A model generated the notes under the pieces. That model saw nothing but the letters and a program-made list of their open reading frames with translations, made no database searches and was not told where the DNA came from. From Acidovorax sp. HDW3 (lineage in GTDB: Bacteria; Pseudomonadota; Gammaproteobacteria; Burkholderiales; Burkholderiaceae_C): a stretch of DNA of 64,000 nucleotides. Position 1 is the first letter of the stretch; every line of letters starts with the position of its first letter. Positions 31,330 through 41,777 of this stretch are shown here, piece after piece. The translations under genes were made by a program, and so were the position numbers. The stretch lies in assembly GCF_011303755.1 (NCBI RefSeq), contig NZ_CP049885.1:646001-710000 (forward strand), written 5' to 3'.

Positions 31330-33447
31330 ATGGTTGAAATTGAACTCGACGGACAGAAGGTAGAGGTCACCGAAGGCAGCATGGTCATCCAGGCTGCCGA
31401 GCAGGCCAACGTCTACATTCCGCACTTCTGCTATCACAAAAAGCTCTCGATCGCCGCCAGCTGCCGCATGTGCCTGGTTGATATCGAGAAAATGCCCAAG
31501 CCCATGCCCGCCTGCGCCACCCCGGTGACGCAGGGCATGATCGTGCGCACCAAGACCGACAAGGCCATCAAGGCGCAAGAGTCGGTGATGGAATTCCTGC
31601 TCATCAACCACCCGCTCGATTGCCCGGTGTGCGACCAGGGCGGCGAATGCCAGCTGCAGGATTTGGCCGTGGGCTACGGCATGTCGGCCTCGCGCTACGA
31701 CGAAGAAAAGCGCGTGGTGCCAAAGAAAAGTATCGGCCCGCTGATCTCCACCGAGGAGATGACGCGCTGCATCCACTGCACCCGCTGCGTGCGCTTTGGC
31801 GCCGAGATCGGTGGCGACATGGAGCTGGGCATGATCCACCGGGGTGAGCACTCGGAGATCACCACCGTCAAGGGCGACACGGTTGATTCCGAACTCTCGG
31901 GCAACATGATCGACATCTGCCCTGTCGGCGCGCTCACCAGCAAGCCCTTCCGCTATAGCGCCCGCACCTGGGAGCTGTCGCGTCGCAAGTCGATTGCGCC
32001 GCACGATTCGACAGGTGTCAATTTGATCGTCCAGGTCAAGAACCACAAGGTCATGCGCGTCGTTCCGTTCGAGAACGAGGCCGTGAACGAATGCTGGATT
32101 GCTGACCGCGATCGCTTCTCTTACGAGGCCCTCAACGGCCCCGAGCGTCTGACCAAGCCCATGCTCAAGCAGGGCGGCCAGTGGCAGGAAGTCGATTGGC
32201 AGACGGCGCTGGAATACGTGGCCAACGGCCTCAAGTGCGTGCGAGAAAAGCACGGCGACAAGGGTGTGGGCGCCCTGGTCAGCCCGCACAGCACGCTCGA
32301 AGAGCTGTTCCTGGCCGGCCAGCTGCTGCGCGGTCTGGGCAGCGACAACATCGACCACCGCCTGCGCCACGCTGAATTTGCTGCGACCGAAGGCGTGCGC
32401 TGGCTCGGCCTGCCGATTGCAGCGCTGTCGCAGCTGCAATCCGTGCTGGTGCTGGGCTCGAACCTGCGCAAGGACCACCCCCTGTTCGCGCAGCGCATCC
32501 GCCAGGCCGCACGCAAGGGCTGCAAGGTGTTTGCCATCAACCAACAGGCCTACGACTGGGCGCTGCCTGCTACACATTCTGTAGTGGATCACGCAGACTG
32601 GGCGCAGGCTCTGGCCGATATTGCTGCAGCCGTGGCACAAGAAAAAGGCATTGCCGCCCCGACCGCAGGCCAGGCGAGCGACGAGGCCCTGGCAATTGCC
32701 CGTGCCCTGCTTGCCGGCGAGCGCAAGGCCATCTTGCTGGGCAACGCCGCCGCCCACCATGCCCAGGCGAGCAGCCTGCTGGCGCTGGCGCAGTGGTTGG
32801 CGCAGCAGACGGGGGCCACCTTTGGCTACCTCACCGAAGCGGCCAACACCGTGGGCGCGCAGTTCGTCGGCGCCCAGCCGCGCCAAGGCGGGCTCAATGC
32901 CGGGCAAATGCTCGCTGGCCAGGTCAAGGCCCTGCTGCTGCTCAATACCGAGCCTGAGTTCGATTCGGCCGCCGGTAAGGCAGCAGCCAAGGGCCTGGCC
33001 GATGTCGATATGGTGGTCACGCTCAGCCCGTTCAAGACCAACCTCGACATCAGCGACGTGCTGCTGCCGATTGCGCCGTTCACCGAAACCTCGGGCAGCT
33101 TCGTCAACGCCGAAGGCCGCCTGCAGAGCTTCCATGCTGTGGTCAAGCCCCTGGGCGAAACCCGTCCGGCCTGGAAAGTGCTGCGCGTGCTGGCCAACCT
33201 GATGGGGTTGCCGGGCGTCGCCTTCGAGTCGTCGCAGGACGTGCTCGCCGCTGCCGCTGCGGGCACCACGCAACTGAGCGCCGAGCAGCTGTCCAACGCT
33301 ACCCAGGCGCCGATTACCGTCGCCAAGGGCCCGGCAGCGGCGCCCGTGGTGGCCAGCATTTACCAACTCGACAGCCTGGTGCGCCGTGCACCCGCGCTGC
33401 AACAGACCGCTGACGCCCGCCAGGCAAGTAAAGGGGCCGCTGCATGA
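31330..33447 (+). CDS. nuoG: NuoG, complex I subunit G (75 kDa)
   Basis: 705 residues. N-terminal ferredoxin-like [2Fe-2S] site ([23 protein letters not shown]), the His/Cys cluster N5 motif [18 protein letters not shown], and the N4 motif [10 protein letters not shown] with a distal CPVGALT. The C-terminal part is the molybdopterin-oxidoreductase-like domain without cofactor, shorter than the 900-residue E. coli form and ending in a poorly conserved Ala-rich tail. It overlaps nuoH by four bases. Confidence 0.97.
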   Translation: MVEIELDGQKVEVTEGSMVIQAAEQANVYIPHFCYHKKLSIAASCRMCLVDIEKMPKPMPACATPVTQGMIVRTKTDKAIKAQESVMEFLLINHPLDCPVCDQGGECQLQDLAVGYGMSASRYDEEKRVVPKKSIGPLISTEEMTRCIHCTRCVRFGAEIGGDMELGMIHRGEHSEITTVKGDTVDSELSGNMIDICPVGALTSKPFRYSARTWELSRRKSIAPHDSTGVNLIVQVKNHKVMRVVPFENEAVNECWIADRDRFSYEALNGPERLTKPMLKQGGQWQEVDWQTALEYVANGLKCVREKHGDKGVGALVSPHSTLEELFLAGQLLRGLGSDNIDHRLRHAEFAATEGVRWLGLPIAALSQLQSVLVLGSNLRKDHPLFAQRIRQAARKGCKVFAINQQAYDWALPATHSVVDHADWAQALADIAAAVAQEKGIAAPTAGQASDEALAIARALLAGERKAILLGNAAAHHAQASSLLALAQWLAQQTGATFGYLTEAANTVGAQFVGAQPRQGGLNAGQMLAGQVKALLLLNTEPEFDSAAGKAAAKGLADVDMVVTLSPFKTNLDISDVLLPIAPFTETSGSFVNAEGRLQSFHAVVKPLGETRPAWKVLRVLANLMGLPGVAFESSQDVLAAAAAGTTQLSAEQLSNATQAPITVAKGPAAAPVVASIYQLDSLVRRAPALQQTADARQASKGAAA

Positions 33448-34520
33448 TCGACGCGCTGTACAACGGGGGCCTGAACCTCATCGCCCAGTCCTGGTGGACG
33501 GGCGTGGCCTGGCCTGTGCTGTGGATTCTCATCAAGATCGTTTGCGTCATCGCGCCGTTGATGGGGGCGGTGGCCTACCTGACGCTGTGGGAGCGCAAGC
33601 TGCTGGGCTTCATGCAGGTGCGTGTGGGGCCCAACCGTGTGGGCCCGCTGGGCCTGTTGCAACCGATTGCCGACGGCCTCAAGCTGCTGACCAAGGAAAT
33701 CATCGCCCCGACGGCGGCGAGCAAGGGCCTGTTCTTCCTCGGCCCGGTGATGGCCATCATGCCGGCCCTGGCGGCCTGGGTAGCGATTCCCTTCGGCCCC
33801 GATGTGGTGCTGGCCGATGTCAACGCCGGCCTGCTGCTCATCATCGCCATCACTTCGATCGAAGTGTACGGCGTCATCATTGCTGGCTGGGCGTCCAACT
33901 CCAAATACGCCTTTCTGGGTGCGCTGCGCGCCTCGGCGCAGATGGTGAGCTATGAAATCGCCCTGGGTTTTTGCTTCCTGGTGGTCATCATGGTCTCGGG
34001 CAGCATGAACCTGACCGACGTGGTGATGGCGCAGGGCAAGGGCACGATGGCGTCCATGGGCCTGTCCATCCTGTCCTGGAACTGGCTGCCGCTGCTGCCG
34101 ATTTTCATCGTCTATCTGATCTCGGTGGTGGCTGAAACCAACCGCCACCCGTTCGACGTGGTCGAGGGTGAGGCTGAAATCGTGGCCGGCCACATGGTCG
34201 AGTACTCGGGCATGGGTTTTGCCATCTTCTTCCTGGGTGAATACGCTGCCATGTGGCTGGTGTCCATCCTGGCCGTGCTCATGTTCCTCGGAGGCTGGTT
34301 GCCGCCGGTGGATGCGCTGGCCTTCATTCCGGGCTGGATCTGGCTGGCGATCAAGACCTTCCTGGTCGTCTCCTGCTTCATCTGGATCCGTGCCACCTTC
34401 CCGCGCTATCGCTATGACCAGATCATGCGCCTGGGCTGGAAGATCTTCATCCCGGTCACGCTGGTGTGGCTGCTCGTCGTCGGTGCCTGGCTGCACTCGC
34501 CGTGGAATATCTGGAAATAA
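33444..34520 (+). CDS. nuoH: NuoH, complex I subunit H
   Basis: 358 residues, about eight membrane helices. Joins the membrane and peripheral arms and forms the quinone tunnel. Signatures: [41 protein letters not shown] and [27 protein letters not shown]. It overlaps the nuoG stop (ATGA at 33444). Confidence 0.97.
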   Translation: MIDALYNGGLNLIAQSWWTGVAWPVLWILIKIVCVIAPLMGAVAYLTLWERKLLGFMQVRVGPNRVGPLGLLQPIADGLKLLTKEIIAPTAASKGLFFLGPVMAIMPALAAWVAIPFGPDVVLADVNAGLLLIIAITSIEVYGVIIAGWASNSKYAFLGALRASAQMVSYEIALGFCFLVVIMVSGSMNLTDVVMAQGKGTMASMGLSILSWNWLPLLPIFIVYLISVVAETNRHPFDVVEGEAEIVAGHMVEYSGMGFAIFFLGEYAAMWLVSILAVLMFLGGWLPPVDALAFIPGWIWLAIKTFLVVSCFIWIRATFPRYRYDQIMRLGWKIFIPVTLVWLLVVGAWLHSPWNIWK

Positions 34521-34534
34521 GGCGGGAAACGCAC

Positions 34535-35053
34535 ATGTCTGCTCAGACTGCAACCGAACCGTCCTTCTCGATCAAGGACTTTTTCAAGAGCTTCATGCTC
34601 TGGGAACTCGCCAAGGGCATGGCCCTGACGGGTCGCTACACCTTCGCGCGCAAGGTGACCGTGTACTACCCGGAAGAAAAAACGCCGCTGTCGCCGCGTT
34701 TTCGGGGGCTGCACGCCCTGCGCCGCTACGACAACGGTGAAGAACGCTGCATTGCCTGCAAGCTGTGCGAAGCCGTGTGCCCGGCGATGGCCATCACCAT
34801 CGAAGCCGGCCCGCGCCAGGACGACGGCTCGCGCCGCACCACGCGTTACGACATCGACCTGACGAAGTGCATCTTCTGCGGTTTCTGTGAAGAAAGCTGC
34901 CCCACCGACTCCATCGTCGAGACGCAGATCTTCGAATACCACGGTGAAAAACGCGGCGACCTGTACTTCACCAAGGACATGCTGCTGGCCGTGGGCGATC
35001 GCTACGAACCACAAATTGCCGCTGCCAAGGCGGCGGATGCCAAGTACCGCTAA
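34535..35053 (+). CDS. nuoI: NuoI, complex I subunit I (two 4Fe-4S clusters)
   Basis: 172 residues from the ATG at 34535; the longer frame would overlap nuoH. Clusters N6a and N6b are bound by [12 protein letters not shown] (Cys72, 75, 78, 82) and [12 protein letters not shown] (Cys111, 114, 117, 121). Ferredoxin-like subunit passing electrons to NuoB. Confidence 0.97.
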   Translation: MSAQTATEPSFSIKDFFKSFMLWELAKGMALTGRYTFARKVTVYYPEEKTPLSPRFRGLHALRRYDNGEERCIACKLCEAVCPAMAITIEAGPRQDDGSRRTTRYDIDLTKCIFCGFCEESCPTDSIVETQIFEYHGEKRGDLYFTKDMLLAVGDRYEPQIAAAKAADAKYR

Positions 35054-35088
35054 GGCGGCTCCTGAACCTCTACGAAAAGAATCGATTC

Positions 35089-35736
35089 ATGGACGCCAAA
35101 ACTGGTTTTTTCTATCTGTTCTCGGTCGTGCTGCTGTTTGCAGCCTTCCGCGTGATTACAGCCCGCAACCCGGTGCACGCCGTGCTCAACCTGATCCTGG
35201 CTTTCTCGCAAGCCGCTGGTATCTGGTTGCTGCTCAAGGCCGAGTTCCTGGGCATCACCCTGGTGCTGGTGTACCTGGGCGCAGTGATGGTGCTGTTCCT
35301 GTTCGTGGTCATGATGCTCGACATCCGCATGGATACTGTGCGCCAGGGCTTCTGGAAGCATTTCCCGTTGGCCGCACTCGTCGGCGCCATCATCGCCTTT
35401 GAAATGGCGCTGGTGCTGATGGGGGGCTTTCGGGGTATGGACGAGCCCAAGGCCGTGGCCACGGTGCTCGATGCTGCGGGCCAGGTCGTGCCGTATTCCA
35501 ACACCAAGGCGCTGGGCAAACTGCTGTACACCCAGTACCTTTACCCGGTGGAGATCGCTGCCGTGATCTTGCTGGTGGCCATGATCGCCGCCATCGCCCT
35601 GACCCTGCGCAAGCGCAAGGACAGCAAGGTGATCGAGGCTGCCGAGCAAGTTTACGCACGCCCTGCACAGCGGATGCGCCTGGTCAAGATGGCGCCGACC
35701 CGCAAGCCGGCACAAGCACAGGAGGAGAAGGCATGA
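35089..35736 (+). CDS. nuoJ: NuoJ, complex I subunit J
   Basis: 215 residues, five membrane helices, with [27 protein letters not shown] and [26 protein letters not shown]. The C-terminal part (after residue 165) is a basic cytoplasmic tail. Part of the proton-translocating membrane arm. Overlaps nuoK by four bases. Confidence 0.96.
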   Translation: MDAKTGFFYLFSVVLLFAAFRVITARNPVHAVLNLILAFSQAAGIWLLLKAEFLGITLVLVYLGAVMVLFLFVVMMLDIRMDTVRQGFWKHFPLAALVGAIIAFEMALVLMGGFRGMDEPKAVATVLDAAGQVVPYSNTKALGKLLYTQYLYPVEIAAVILLVAMIAAIALTLRKRKDSKVIEAAEQVYARPAQRMRLVKMAPTRKPAQAQEEKA

Positions 35737-36041
35737 CGTTGACCCTGGGCCATTATCTGACGCTGGGGGCAATGCTGTTTGCCATTGCCGTCGTCGGTAT
35801 TTTTCTGAACCGCAAGAACCTGATCGTTCTGCTCATGGCCATCGAGCTGATGCTGCTGGCTGTGAACATGAACTTCGTCGCCTTCTCCAGCTACCTGGGG
35901 GACATGCACGGTCAGGTATTCGTGTTCTTCATCCTCACGGTGGCGGCGGCCGAGTCGGCCATCGGCCTGGCGATCCTGGTGCTCTTGTTCCGCAACAAGG
36001 TCAGCATCAACGCCGAAGACCTCAACACCCTCAAGGGTTGA
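35733..36041 (+). CDS. nuoK: NuoK, complex I subunit K
   Basis: 102 residues, three membrane helices. The conserved membrane Glu residues of the proton path are in [13 protein letters not shown] and [18 protein letters not shown]. Begins within the nuoJ stop codon region. Confidence 0.97.
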   Translation: MTLTLGHYLTLGAMLFAIAVVGIFLNRKNLIVLLMAIELMLLAVNMNFVAFSSYLGDMHGQVFVFFILTVAAAESAIGLAILVLLFRNKVSINAEDLNTLKG

Positions 36042-36071
36042 GCCCCGGTCATTTGCCAAGGTTCTGAAGAA

Positions 36072-38102
36072 ATGAGTCAAACCCTTTCTGCTTCGACGCT
36101 GCTGGCGGTGCCCCTGGCGCCGCTGGTGGGCTCTGCGCTGGCCGGCTTGTTCGGCACGGCATTTGCCGGTAACTGGATTGGCCGGCGCCTGTCGCACACG
36201 CTGACCATCCTGGGCGTGTTCGTCGCCTTCGTGCTCTCGGCCATGACGCTGTACAGCGTTGCCGCCGACGGCGCACGGTTCAACGAAACCCTCTACACCT
36301 GGATGGTGGTGGGGGGCCTGAAGATGGAAGTTGGCTTCCTCATCGACAGCCTGACGGCCATGATGATGGTGGTCGTGACCTTCGTTTCGCTCATGGTGCA
36401 CATCTACACCATTGGCTACATGGAGGAAGACGAAGGCTACAACCGCTTCTTCTCCTACATCTCGCTCTTTACCTTCTCCATGCTGATGCTCGTCATGAGC
36501 AACAACATGCTGCAGCTGTTCTTTGGCTGGGAAGCGGTGGGCCTGGTGTCGTACCTGCTGATCGGTTTCTGGTTCAACAAGCCGACGGCGATCTTTGCCA
36601 ACATGAAGGCCTTTCTGGTCAACCGTGTGGGTGACTTTGGCTTCATCCTCGGCATTGGCCTGATCGCGGCCTATACCGGCACGCTCAACTACGGCGAGGT
36701 GTTTGCCAAGTCGTCCGAACTCGGCAGCCTGGTGTTCCCGGGCACGGATTGGATGCTCATCACCGTGGTTTGCATCTGCCTGTTCATCGGCGCCATGGGC
36801 AAGAGCGCGCAGTTTCCGCTGCACGTCTGGCTGCCCGACTCCATGGAAGGCCCGACGCCCATCTCCGCACTGATCCACGCCGCCACCATGGTGACGGCCG
36901 GCATCTTCATGGTTTCGCGCATGTCGCCGCTGTTCGAGCTTTCCGACGCCGCGCTCAACTTCATTTTGGTGATTGGCTCCATCACGGCGTTGTTCATGGG
37001 TTTCCTGGGCATCATCCAGAACGACATCAAGCGCGTGGTGGCCTACTCGACGCTGTCGCAGCTCGGTTACATGACCGTGGCGCTCGGCGCTTCGGCCTAC
37101 TCGGTGGCCGTGTTCCACCTCATGACGCACGCGTTCTTCAAAGCCCTGCTGTTCCTCGGCGCCGGCTCGGTCATCATGGGGATGCACCACAACCAGGACA
37201 TCCGCTGGATGGGCGGCGTGCGCAAGTACATGCCGATTACTTGGATCACGTCGCTGCTGGGCTCGCTGGCGCTGATCGGCACGCCGCTGTTCTCGGGCTT
37301 TTACTCCAAGGACAGCATCATCGAGGCGGTGCACTTTAGCCAACTGCCGGCAGCTGGGTTTGCGCACTTCGCCGTATTGGCAGGTGTGTTCGTGACGGCG
37401 TTCTACTCGTTCCGCATGTACTTCCTGGTGTTCCATGGCGCTGAGCGCTACGACCAGAACCCGGATGCGCACCACCACGATAGCCATGGCCACGACGACC
37501 ACGGCCATGGCCACGACGCCAAGCCGCATGAGTCGCCCTGGGTGGTGACCCTGCCGTTGGTGCTGCTGGCGATCCCCTCGGTGGTGATCGGTTTCCTGAC
37601 CATCGGCCCGATGCTGTTCGGCGACTTCTTCAAGGACGTGATTTTCGTCAACCTGGCCCAGCACGGTGCCATGGGTGAGCTGGCGCAGATTTACCACGGC
37701 CCTGTGGGCATGGCTTTGCACGCACTGCAGACGGCGCCGTTCTGGCTGGCCCTGGCAGGTGTGGCGACGTCCTACTACATGTACATGGTCAACCCGGCGT
37801 TGCCGGCGGCGATCCAGCGTGCAGCGCAGCCGATCTACACCCTGCTGGAAAACAAGTACTACCTGGACTGGATCAACGAAAACATCCTCGCCCGTGGTGC
37901 GCGCCTGTTGGGCAGCGGCTTGTGGAAGGCGGGCGATCAAGCCGTGATTGACGGTGCCGTGGTCAACGGTTCCTGGAAACTGGTGGGCTGGTTCGCTGGC
38001 GTGGCACGCTGGGTGCAGTCGGGCTATGTCTTCCACTACGCGCTGGTCATGCTTCTGGGCGTGTTTGGGCTGATGACGTACTTCGTGTGGCTCAACAAAT
38101 AG
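36072..38102 (+). CDS. nuoL: NuoL, complex I subunit L (antiporter-like)
   Basis: 676 residues, about 16 membrane helices including the long lateral helix at the C-terminus. Antiporter-like core: FFGWEAVGLVSYLLIGFW, GKSAQFPLHVWLPDSMEGPTPISALIHAATMVTAGIF, and KRVVAYSTLSQLGYM. A His-rich loop (HHHDSHGHDDHGHGHD, about residues 466-481) lies between late helices. Proton pumping subunit at the distal end of the membrane arm. Confidence 0.97.
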   Translation: MSQTLSASTLLAVPLAPLVGSALAGLFGTAFAGNWIGRRLSHTLTILGVFVAFVLSAMTLYSVAADGARFNETLYTWMVVGGLKMEVGFLIDSLTAMMMVVVTFVSLMVHIYTIGYMEEDEGYNRFFSYISLFTFSMLMLVMSNNMLQLFFGWEAVGLVSYLLIGFWFNKPTAIFANMKAFLVNRVGDFGFILGIGLIAAYTGTLNYGEVFAKSSELGSLVFPGTDWMLITVVCICLFIGAMGKSAQFPLHVWLPDSMEGPTPISALIHAATMVTAGIFMVSRMSPLFELSDAALNFILVIGSITALFMGFLGIIQNDIKRVVAYSTLSQLGYMTVALGASAYSVAVFHLMTHAFFKALLFLGAGSVIMGMHHNQDIRWMGGVRKYMPITWITSLLGSLALIGTPLFSGFYSKDSIIEAVHFSQLPAAGFAHFAVLAGVFVTAFYSFRMYFLVFHGAERYDQNPDAHHHDSHGHDDHGHGHDAKPHESPWVVTLPLVLLAIPSVVIGFLTIGPMLFGDFFKDVIFVNLAQHGAMGELAQIYHGPVGMALHALQTAPFWLALAGVATSYYMYMVNPALPAAIQRAAQPIYTLLENKYYLDWINENILARGARLLGSGLWKAGDQAVIDGAVVNGSWKLVGWFAGVARWVQSGYVFHYALVMLLGVFGLMTYFVWLNK

Positions 38103-38115
38103 GAGAACTAGAAAA

Positions 38116-39591
38116 ATGGGTTTGTTGAGTTTTGCGATTTGGACACCCATCGCCTTTGGCTGCATGTTGCTGCTGATGGGGCGAGAGGAAGATGTCAAGG
38201 CTGTGCGCTGGCTGGCGCTCATTGGTGCCCTGGCGGGGCTGGCGGTGACGCTGCCCCTGTACACCGGCTTCGAGGTCGGTACGGCGGCGATGCAGTTCGT
38301 CGAGAAGGCGCCCTGGATCGGACGTTTCAACGTCTTCTACCACCTCGGTGTGGACGGTCTGTCGTTCTGGTTCGTGCCGCTGACGGCCTTCATCACCGTG
38401 ATCGTGGTCATCGCCTCCTGGCAGAACATCACCGAGCGCGTGAACCAGTACATGGGTGCGTTCCTGATTTTGTCGGGCCTGATGATCGGCGTTTTCAGTG
38501 CGCTCGATGGCCTGCTGTTCTACGTCTTCTTCGAAGCCACGCTGATCCCGATGTACCTCATCATCGGTATCTGGGGCGGCCCGAACAAAATCTATGCCGC
38601 GTTCAAGTTCTTTCTGTACACGCTGCTTGGCTCGCTGCTGACGCTGATTGCCATCATCTACCTGTACATCCAGTCCGGTGGCAGCTTCGACATTCAGGCG
38701 TGGCATCAGCTGCCGCTGTCTTCCACGGCGCAAACCCTGGTGTTCTTCGCTTTCTTCGCCGCCTTTGCCGTCAAGGTGCCGATGTGGCCGGTGCACACCT
38801 GGCTGCCGGACGTGCACGTCGAGGCGCCCACCGGTGGCTCGGCTGTGCTGGCCGCCATCATGCTCAAGCTCGGCGCCTATGGTTTCCTGCGTTTTTCCAT
38901 GCCCATCGCCCCCGATGCAGCGCGTGAGTGGGCCTGGCTCATCATTGGCCTGTCGCTCACGGCCGTGATCTACGTCGGTCTGGTGGCCATGGTGCAGAAG
39001 GACATGAAAAAGCTCGTCGCCTATTCGTCGGTGGCGCACATGGGCTTTGTCACCCTCGGCTTCTTCATCTTCAACGACCTGGGCGTCTCCGGCGGCATCG
39101 TGCAGATGATCGCCCACGGCTTCGTCTCTGGTGCCATGTTCCTGTGCATTGGCGTGCTCTACGACCGCGTGCACTCGCGTGAAATTGCGGCCTACGGCGG
39201 CGTGGTCAACACCATGCCCAAGTTTGGTGCCTTTGCCTTGCTGTTCTTCATGGCCAACTGCGGTCTGCCGGGCACGGCTGGCTTCGTCGGCGAGTGGATG
39301 GTGATTCTGGCAGCCGTCAAGTTCAACTTCTGGACCGGCCTGGCAGCAGCTACGGCGTTGATCTGGGGCGCGGCCTACAGCCTGTGGATGTTCAAGCGCG
39401 TCTATCTGGGCGCACCGGGCAACGCCAATGTGCGCGCCCTCAAGGACATCAATGGCCGTGAATTCCTGGTGCTGGGCCTGTTGGCCGTGGCCACGCTCTA
39501 CATGGGTATCTATCCCAAGCCGTTTACCGATGTGATGGATGCCTCTGTGGCCCAGCTGCTGCAGCACGTGGCCCAGAGCAAGCTTCACTGA
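38116..39591 (+). CDS. nuoM: NuoM, complex I subunit M (antiporter-like)
   Basis: 491 residues, 14 membrane helices. Signatures: YVFFEATLIPMYLIIGIWGG with the key Glu, KVPMWPVHTWLPDVHVEAPTGGSAVLAAIMLKLG with the key Lys, and KKLVAYSSVAHMGFVTLG. Proton-translocating subunit. Confidence 0.97.
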   Translation: MGLLSFAIWTPIAFGCMLLLMGREEDVKAVRWLALIGALAGLAVTLPLYTGFEVGTAAMQFVEKAPWIGRFNVFYHLGVDGLSFWFVPLTAFITVIVVIASWQNITERVNQYMGAFLILSGLMIGVFSALDGLLFYVFFEATLIPMYLIIGIWGGPNKIYAAFKFFLYTLLGSLLTLIAIIYLYIQSGGSFDIQAWHQLPLSSTAQTLVFFAFFAAFAVKVPMWPVHTWLPDVHVEAPTGGSAVLAAIMLKLGAYGFLRFSMPIAPDAAREWAWLIIGLSLTAVIYVGLVAMVQKDMKKLVAYSSVAHMGFVTLGFFIFNDLGVSGGIVQMIAHGFVSGAMFLCIGVLYDRVHSREIAAYGGVVNTMPKFGAFALLFFMANCGLPGTAGFVGEWMVILAAVKFNFWTGLAAATALIWGAAYSLWMFKRVYLGAPGNANVRALKDINGREFLVLGLLAVATLYMGIYPKPFTDVMDASVAQLLQHVAQSKLH

Positions 39592-39615
39592 CCCGATGCA
39601 ACTGAGAGATTCGAG

Positions 39616-41109
39616 ATGATTGACAACATCAGCTGGCTGGCGGTCTACCCCGAGATCGTGCTCCTGGTCATGGGCTGCGTGATCGCCCTGGTGGATCTGG
39701 GCGTGGCCAGCAGCCGCCGCACCGCCACCTACGTTTTGACCGTGCTCACCCTGGGCGTGGTCGCCGCGCTGGAGGCCTTGTACGCCACCAGCGGCAACAC
39801 CTTCTACGGCTGGGGCAACATGGTCGTCTCCGACGCCATGGGCAACTGGCTCAAGTGCTTTGCCGCGCTGGCCATGATTGCCACCCTGGTCTATGGCCGT
39901 CCCTACGCGGCCGACCGCGACATGCTGCGCGGCGGCGAGCTGTTCACGCTCGCCATCTTCGCTACGCTGGGCATGTTCGTCATGATCTCGGCCAACAACT
40001 TTCTGGTCATCTACCTCGGCCTGGAATTGCTGACGCTGTCGAGCTACGCCCTGGTGGCGCTGCGCCGCGACCATGAAGCCTCGGTCGAGGCGGCCATGAA
40101 GTACTTCGTCCTCGGTGCCATGGCCAGCGGTTTCCTGCTCTACGGCATGTCCATGCTCTACGGCGCCACAGGTTCGCTCGACATTGGTGAAGTCTTCAAG
40201 GCCATCAACGCCGGCCAGATTCGCCACCAGGTGCTGGTGTTTGGCCTGGTGTTCATCGTCGCCGGCCTGGCGTTCAAGATGGGCGCTGTGCCCTTCCATA
40301 TGTGGATTCCGGACGTGTACCACGGCGCACCCACAGCGGTCACCCTCATCATCGGCGGCGCGCCCAAGCTGGCGGCCTTTGCGGTCACCATCCGCTTGTT
40401 GGTGGACGGCCTGCTGCCGCTGGCGATCGACTGGCAGCAGATGCTGGCGGTGCTGGCCATTGGCTCGCTGTTCGTTGGCAACGTCATGGGTGTGATGCAG
40501 AGCAACCTCAAGCGCATGTTGGCTTACTCCACCATCTCGCACATGGGCTTCATGCTGCTGGGCCTGATGTCGGGCGTGGTCAACGGCCAGGTCGATGCTG
40601 CCACGGCGGGCAACGCCTACAGCTCGGCCATGTTCTACGTCGTCACCTACGTGCTGACCGCGCTGCCGGCCTTTGGCGTCATCGTGCTGCTGGCGCGCGA
40701 AGGCTTTGAGAGCGAAGAAATTGACGACTTCGCCGGCCTGAACCAGCGCAGCCCGCTGTACGCCGGCGTCATGGCGGTGTGCCTGTTCTCGTTGGCCGGT
40801 ATTCCGCCGCTGGTGGGTTTTTACGCCAAGCTGTCGGTGCTGCAGGCGCTGGTGGCCTCGGGTAGCGGCTTCAACATCGCCCTGGCGGTGTATGCCGTCA
40901 TCATGTCGTTGATTGGCGCCTTCTACTACCTGCGCGTCGTCAAGGTCATGTACTTTGACCAGCCGCTTACCGCCAGCACCGTGGCCGCGCCCATGGACGT
41001 GCGCATGGTGCTGACCTTCAATGGCGCCCTGGTGCTGGTATTGGGCCTGCTGCCCGGCGGCCTGATGGCGCTGTGCACCGACGCCATCGTGCGCGCCCTG
41101 GCTTCCTGA
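39616..41109 (+). CDS. nuoN: NuoN, complex I subunit N (antiporter-like)
   Basis: 497 residues, 14 membrane helices. Signatures: YLGLELLTLSSYALVALRRD, FKMGAVPFHMWIPDVYHGAPTAVTLIIGGAPKLAAF, KRMLAYSTISHMGFMLLG and IPPLVGFYAKLSVLQALV. Last canonical subunit of the operon; its stop overlaps the DUF2818 start (TGATG). Confidence 0.97.
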   Translation: MIDNISWLAVYPEIVLLVMGCVIALVDLGVASSRRTATYVLTVLTLGVVAALEALYATSGNTFYGWGNMVVSDAMGNWLKCFAALAMIATLVYGRPYAADRDMLRGGELFTLAIFATLGMFVMISANNFLVIYLGLELLTLSSYALVALRRDHEASVEAAMKYFVLGAMASGFLLYGMSMLYGATGSLDIGEVFKAINAGQIRHQVLVFGLVFIVAGLAFKMGAVPFHMWIPDVYHGAPTAVTLIIGGAPKLAAFAVTIRLLVDGLLPLAIDWQQMLAVLAIGSLFVGNVMGVMQSNLKRMLAYSTISHMGFMLLGLMSGVVNGQVDAATAGNAYSSAMFYVVTYVLTALPAFGVIVLLAREGFESEEIDDFAGLNQRSPLYAGVMAVCLFSLAGIPPLVGFYAKLSVLQALVASGSGFNIALAVYAVIMSLIGAFYYLRVVKVMYFDQPLTASTVAAPMDVRMVLTFNGALVLVLGLLPGGLMALCTDAIVRALAS

Positions 41110-41417
41110 TGTCACAGTCGGCTGCCATTTGGCTGGTGATCGTGGCGGCTTTTGCCGCCGCCAACCTGCCGTTCCTGAGCCAGCGCTGGTTGCTGCTCGG
41201 CCCCCGGCCGCAGCAGGGCGCCAAGCCGCTGCTGGCGCGCCTGGGCGAGTTGCTGCTGCTGTACGCGCTCGTCGGCGGCCTGGCCTTTGTGCTCGAACGC
41301 CGCGCCGGCCAAGTCGCCCCCCAGGGCTGGGAGTTCTACGCCGTCACGGCGGCCCTGTTTATCACCTTTGCCTTTCCGGGTTTTGTCTACCGGTACCTGC
41401 TACGCCACCGGCATTGA
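41109..41417 (+). CDS. DUF2818 membrane protein, last gene of the nuo operon
   Basis: 102 residues; three or so membrane segments (residues 5-22, 45-62, 78-95) with NLPFLSQRWLLLGP and FYAVTAALFITFAFPGFVYRYLLR. DUF2818 genes follow nuoN in many betaproteobacteria. Start overlaps the nuoN stop by one base, so it is translated with nuoN. A role as complex I assembly or accessory subunit is inference from this linkage. Confidence 0.85.
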   Translation: MSQSAAIWLVIVAAFAAANLPFLSQRWLLLGPRPQQGAKPLLARLGELLLLYALVGGLAFVLERRAGQVAPQGWEFYAVTAALFITFAFPGFVYRYLLRHRH

Positions 41418-41421
41418 AATC

Positions 41422-41447
41422 AGCGCCTTTCGAGGCGCTTTTTTATT
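41422..41447 (+). terminator. Rho-independent terminator of the nuo operon
   Basis: 7-bp stem AGCGCCT (41422-41428) with AGGCGCT (41433-41439), TTCG tetraloop, then TTTTT. Four bases after the DUF2818 stop. Confidence 0.85.
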
Positions 41448-41450
41448 GCC

Positions 41451-41520
41451 AAATGCTATCAAAAAAGTAGCTATTCACGCTTGATTGATGTGGCCTGCGC
41501 AGTGTTTTCGTTTTGAAAAC
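41451..41520 (+). repeat. Diverged dispersed repeat after the nuo operon
   Basis: Aligns over its length to the copy at 19653, but more diverged: GCTATCAAAAAAGTAGCTAT, CACGCTTGATTG, GTGGCCTGCGCAGTGTTTTC, GTTTTGAAAA. It lies between two hairpin terminators. Confidence 0.65.
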
Positions 41521-41526
41521 AAGTCT

Positions 41527-41546
41527 TGGGCTTCGGCCCATTTTTT
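41527..41546 (+). terminator. Second hairpin with T-run downstream of nuo
   Basis: TGGGC-TTCG-GCCCA followed by TTTTTT. A back-up terminator insulating the iron-uptake genes from nuo read-through. Confidence 0.65.
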
Positions 41547-41588
41547 GTTGTGTATGCGTAGCAAGGCTTATCCATCTTCTGCGCAAAT

Positions 41589-41617
41589 GCGAATTTGTAT
41601 CATTTACAAGCGATAAT
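41589..41617 (+). promoter_or_regulatory. Candidate Fur box and promoter of the iron-uptake block
   Basis: GCGAATTTGTATCATTTAC (41589-41607) matches the 19-base Fur consensus at 11 positions, with an intact TCATT half. GATAAT at 41612-41617 can serve as a -10 box. The remainder of the gene-free stretch to 41777 shows no other signal. Confidence 0.45.
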
Positions 41618-41777
41618 GCACTGATATCGCCAGCCCGCAGCGCCCAGCCCACAGCGCCACTGCAGCCAGCCACTGTTGTGCAACCTGTCCGGAGCCTTTG
41701 CCAATGCTGCGCCTTTCCTCGCGCTGCGTATGCCGTGCTGGCCTGGGCCGCTCGCCCGCTGGGGCCGGGGGCCATCC

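Noticed and set aside
35652-41115. Two very long minus-strand frames (892 and 1007 codons) opposite nuoL to nuoN
   Set aside because: Shadow frames caused by codon bias of the membrane-protein genes; no family resemblance.
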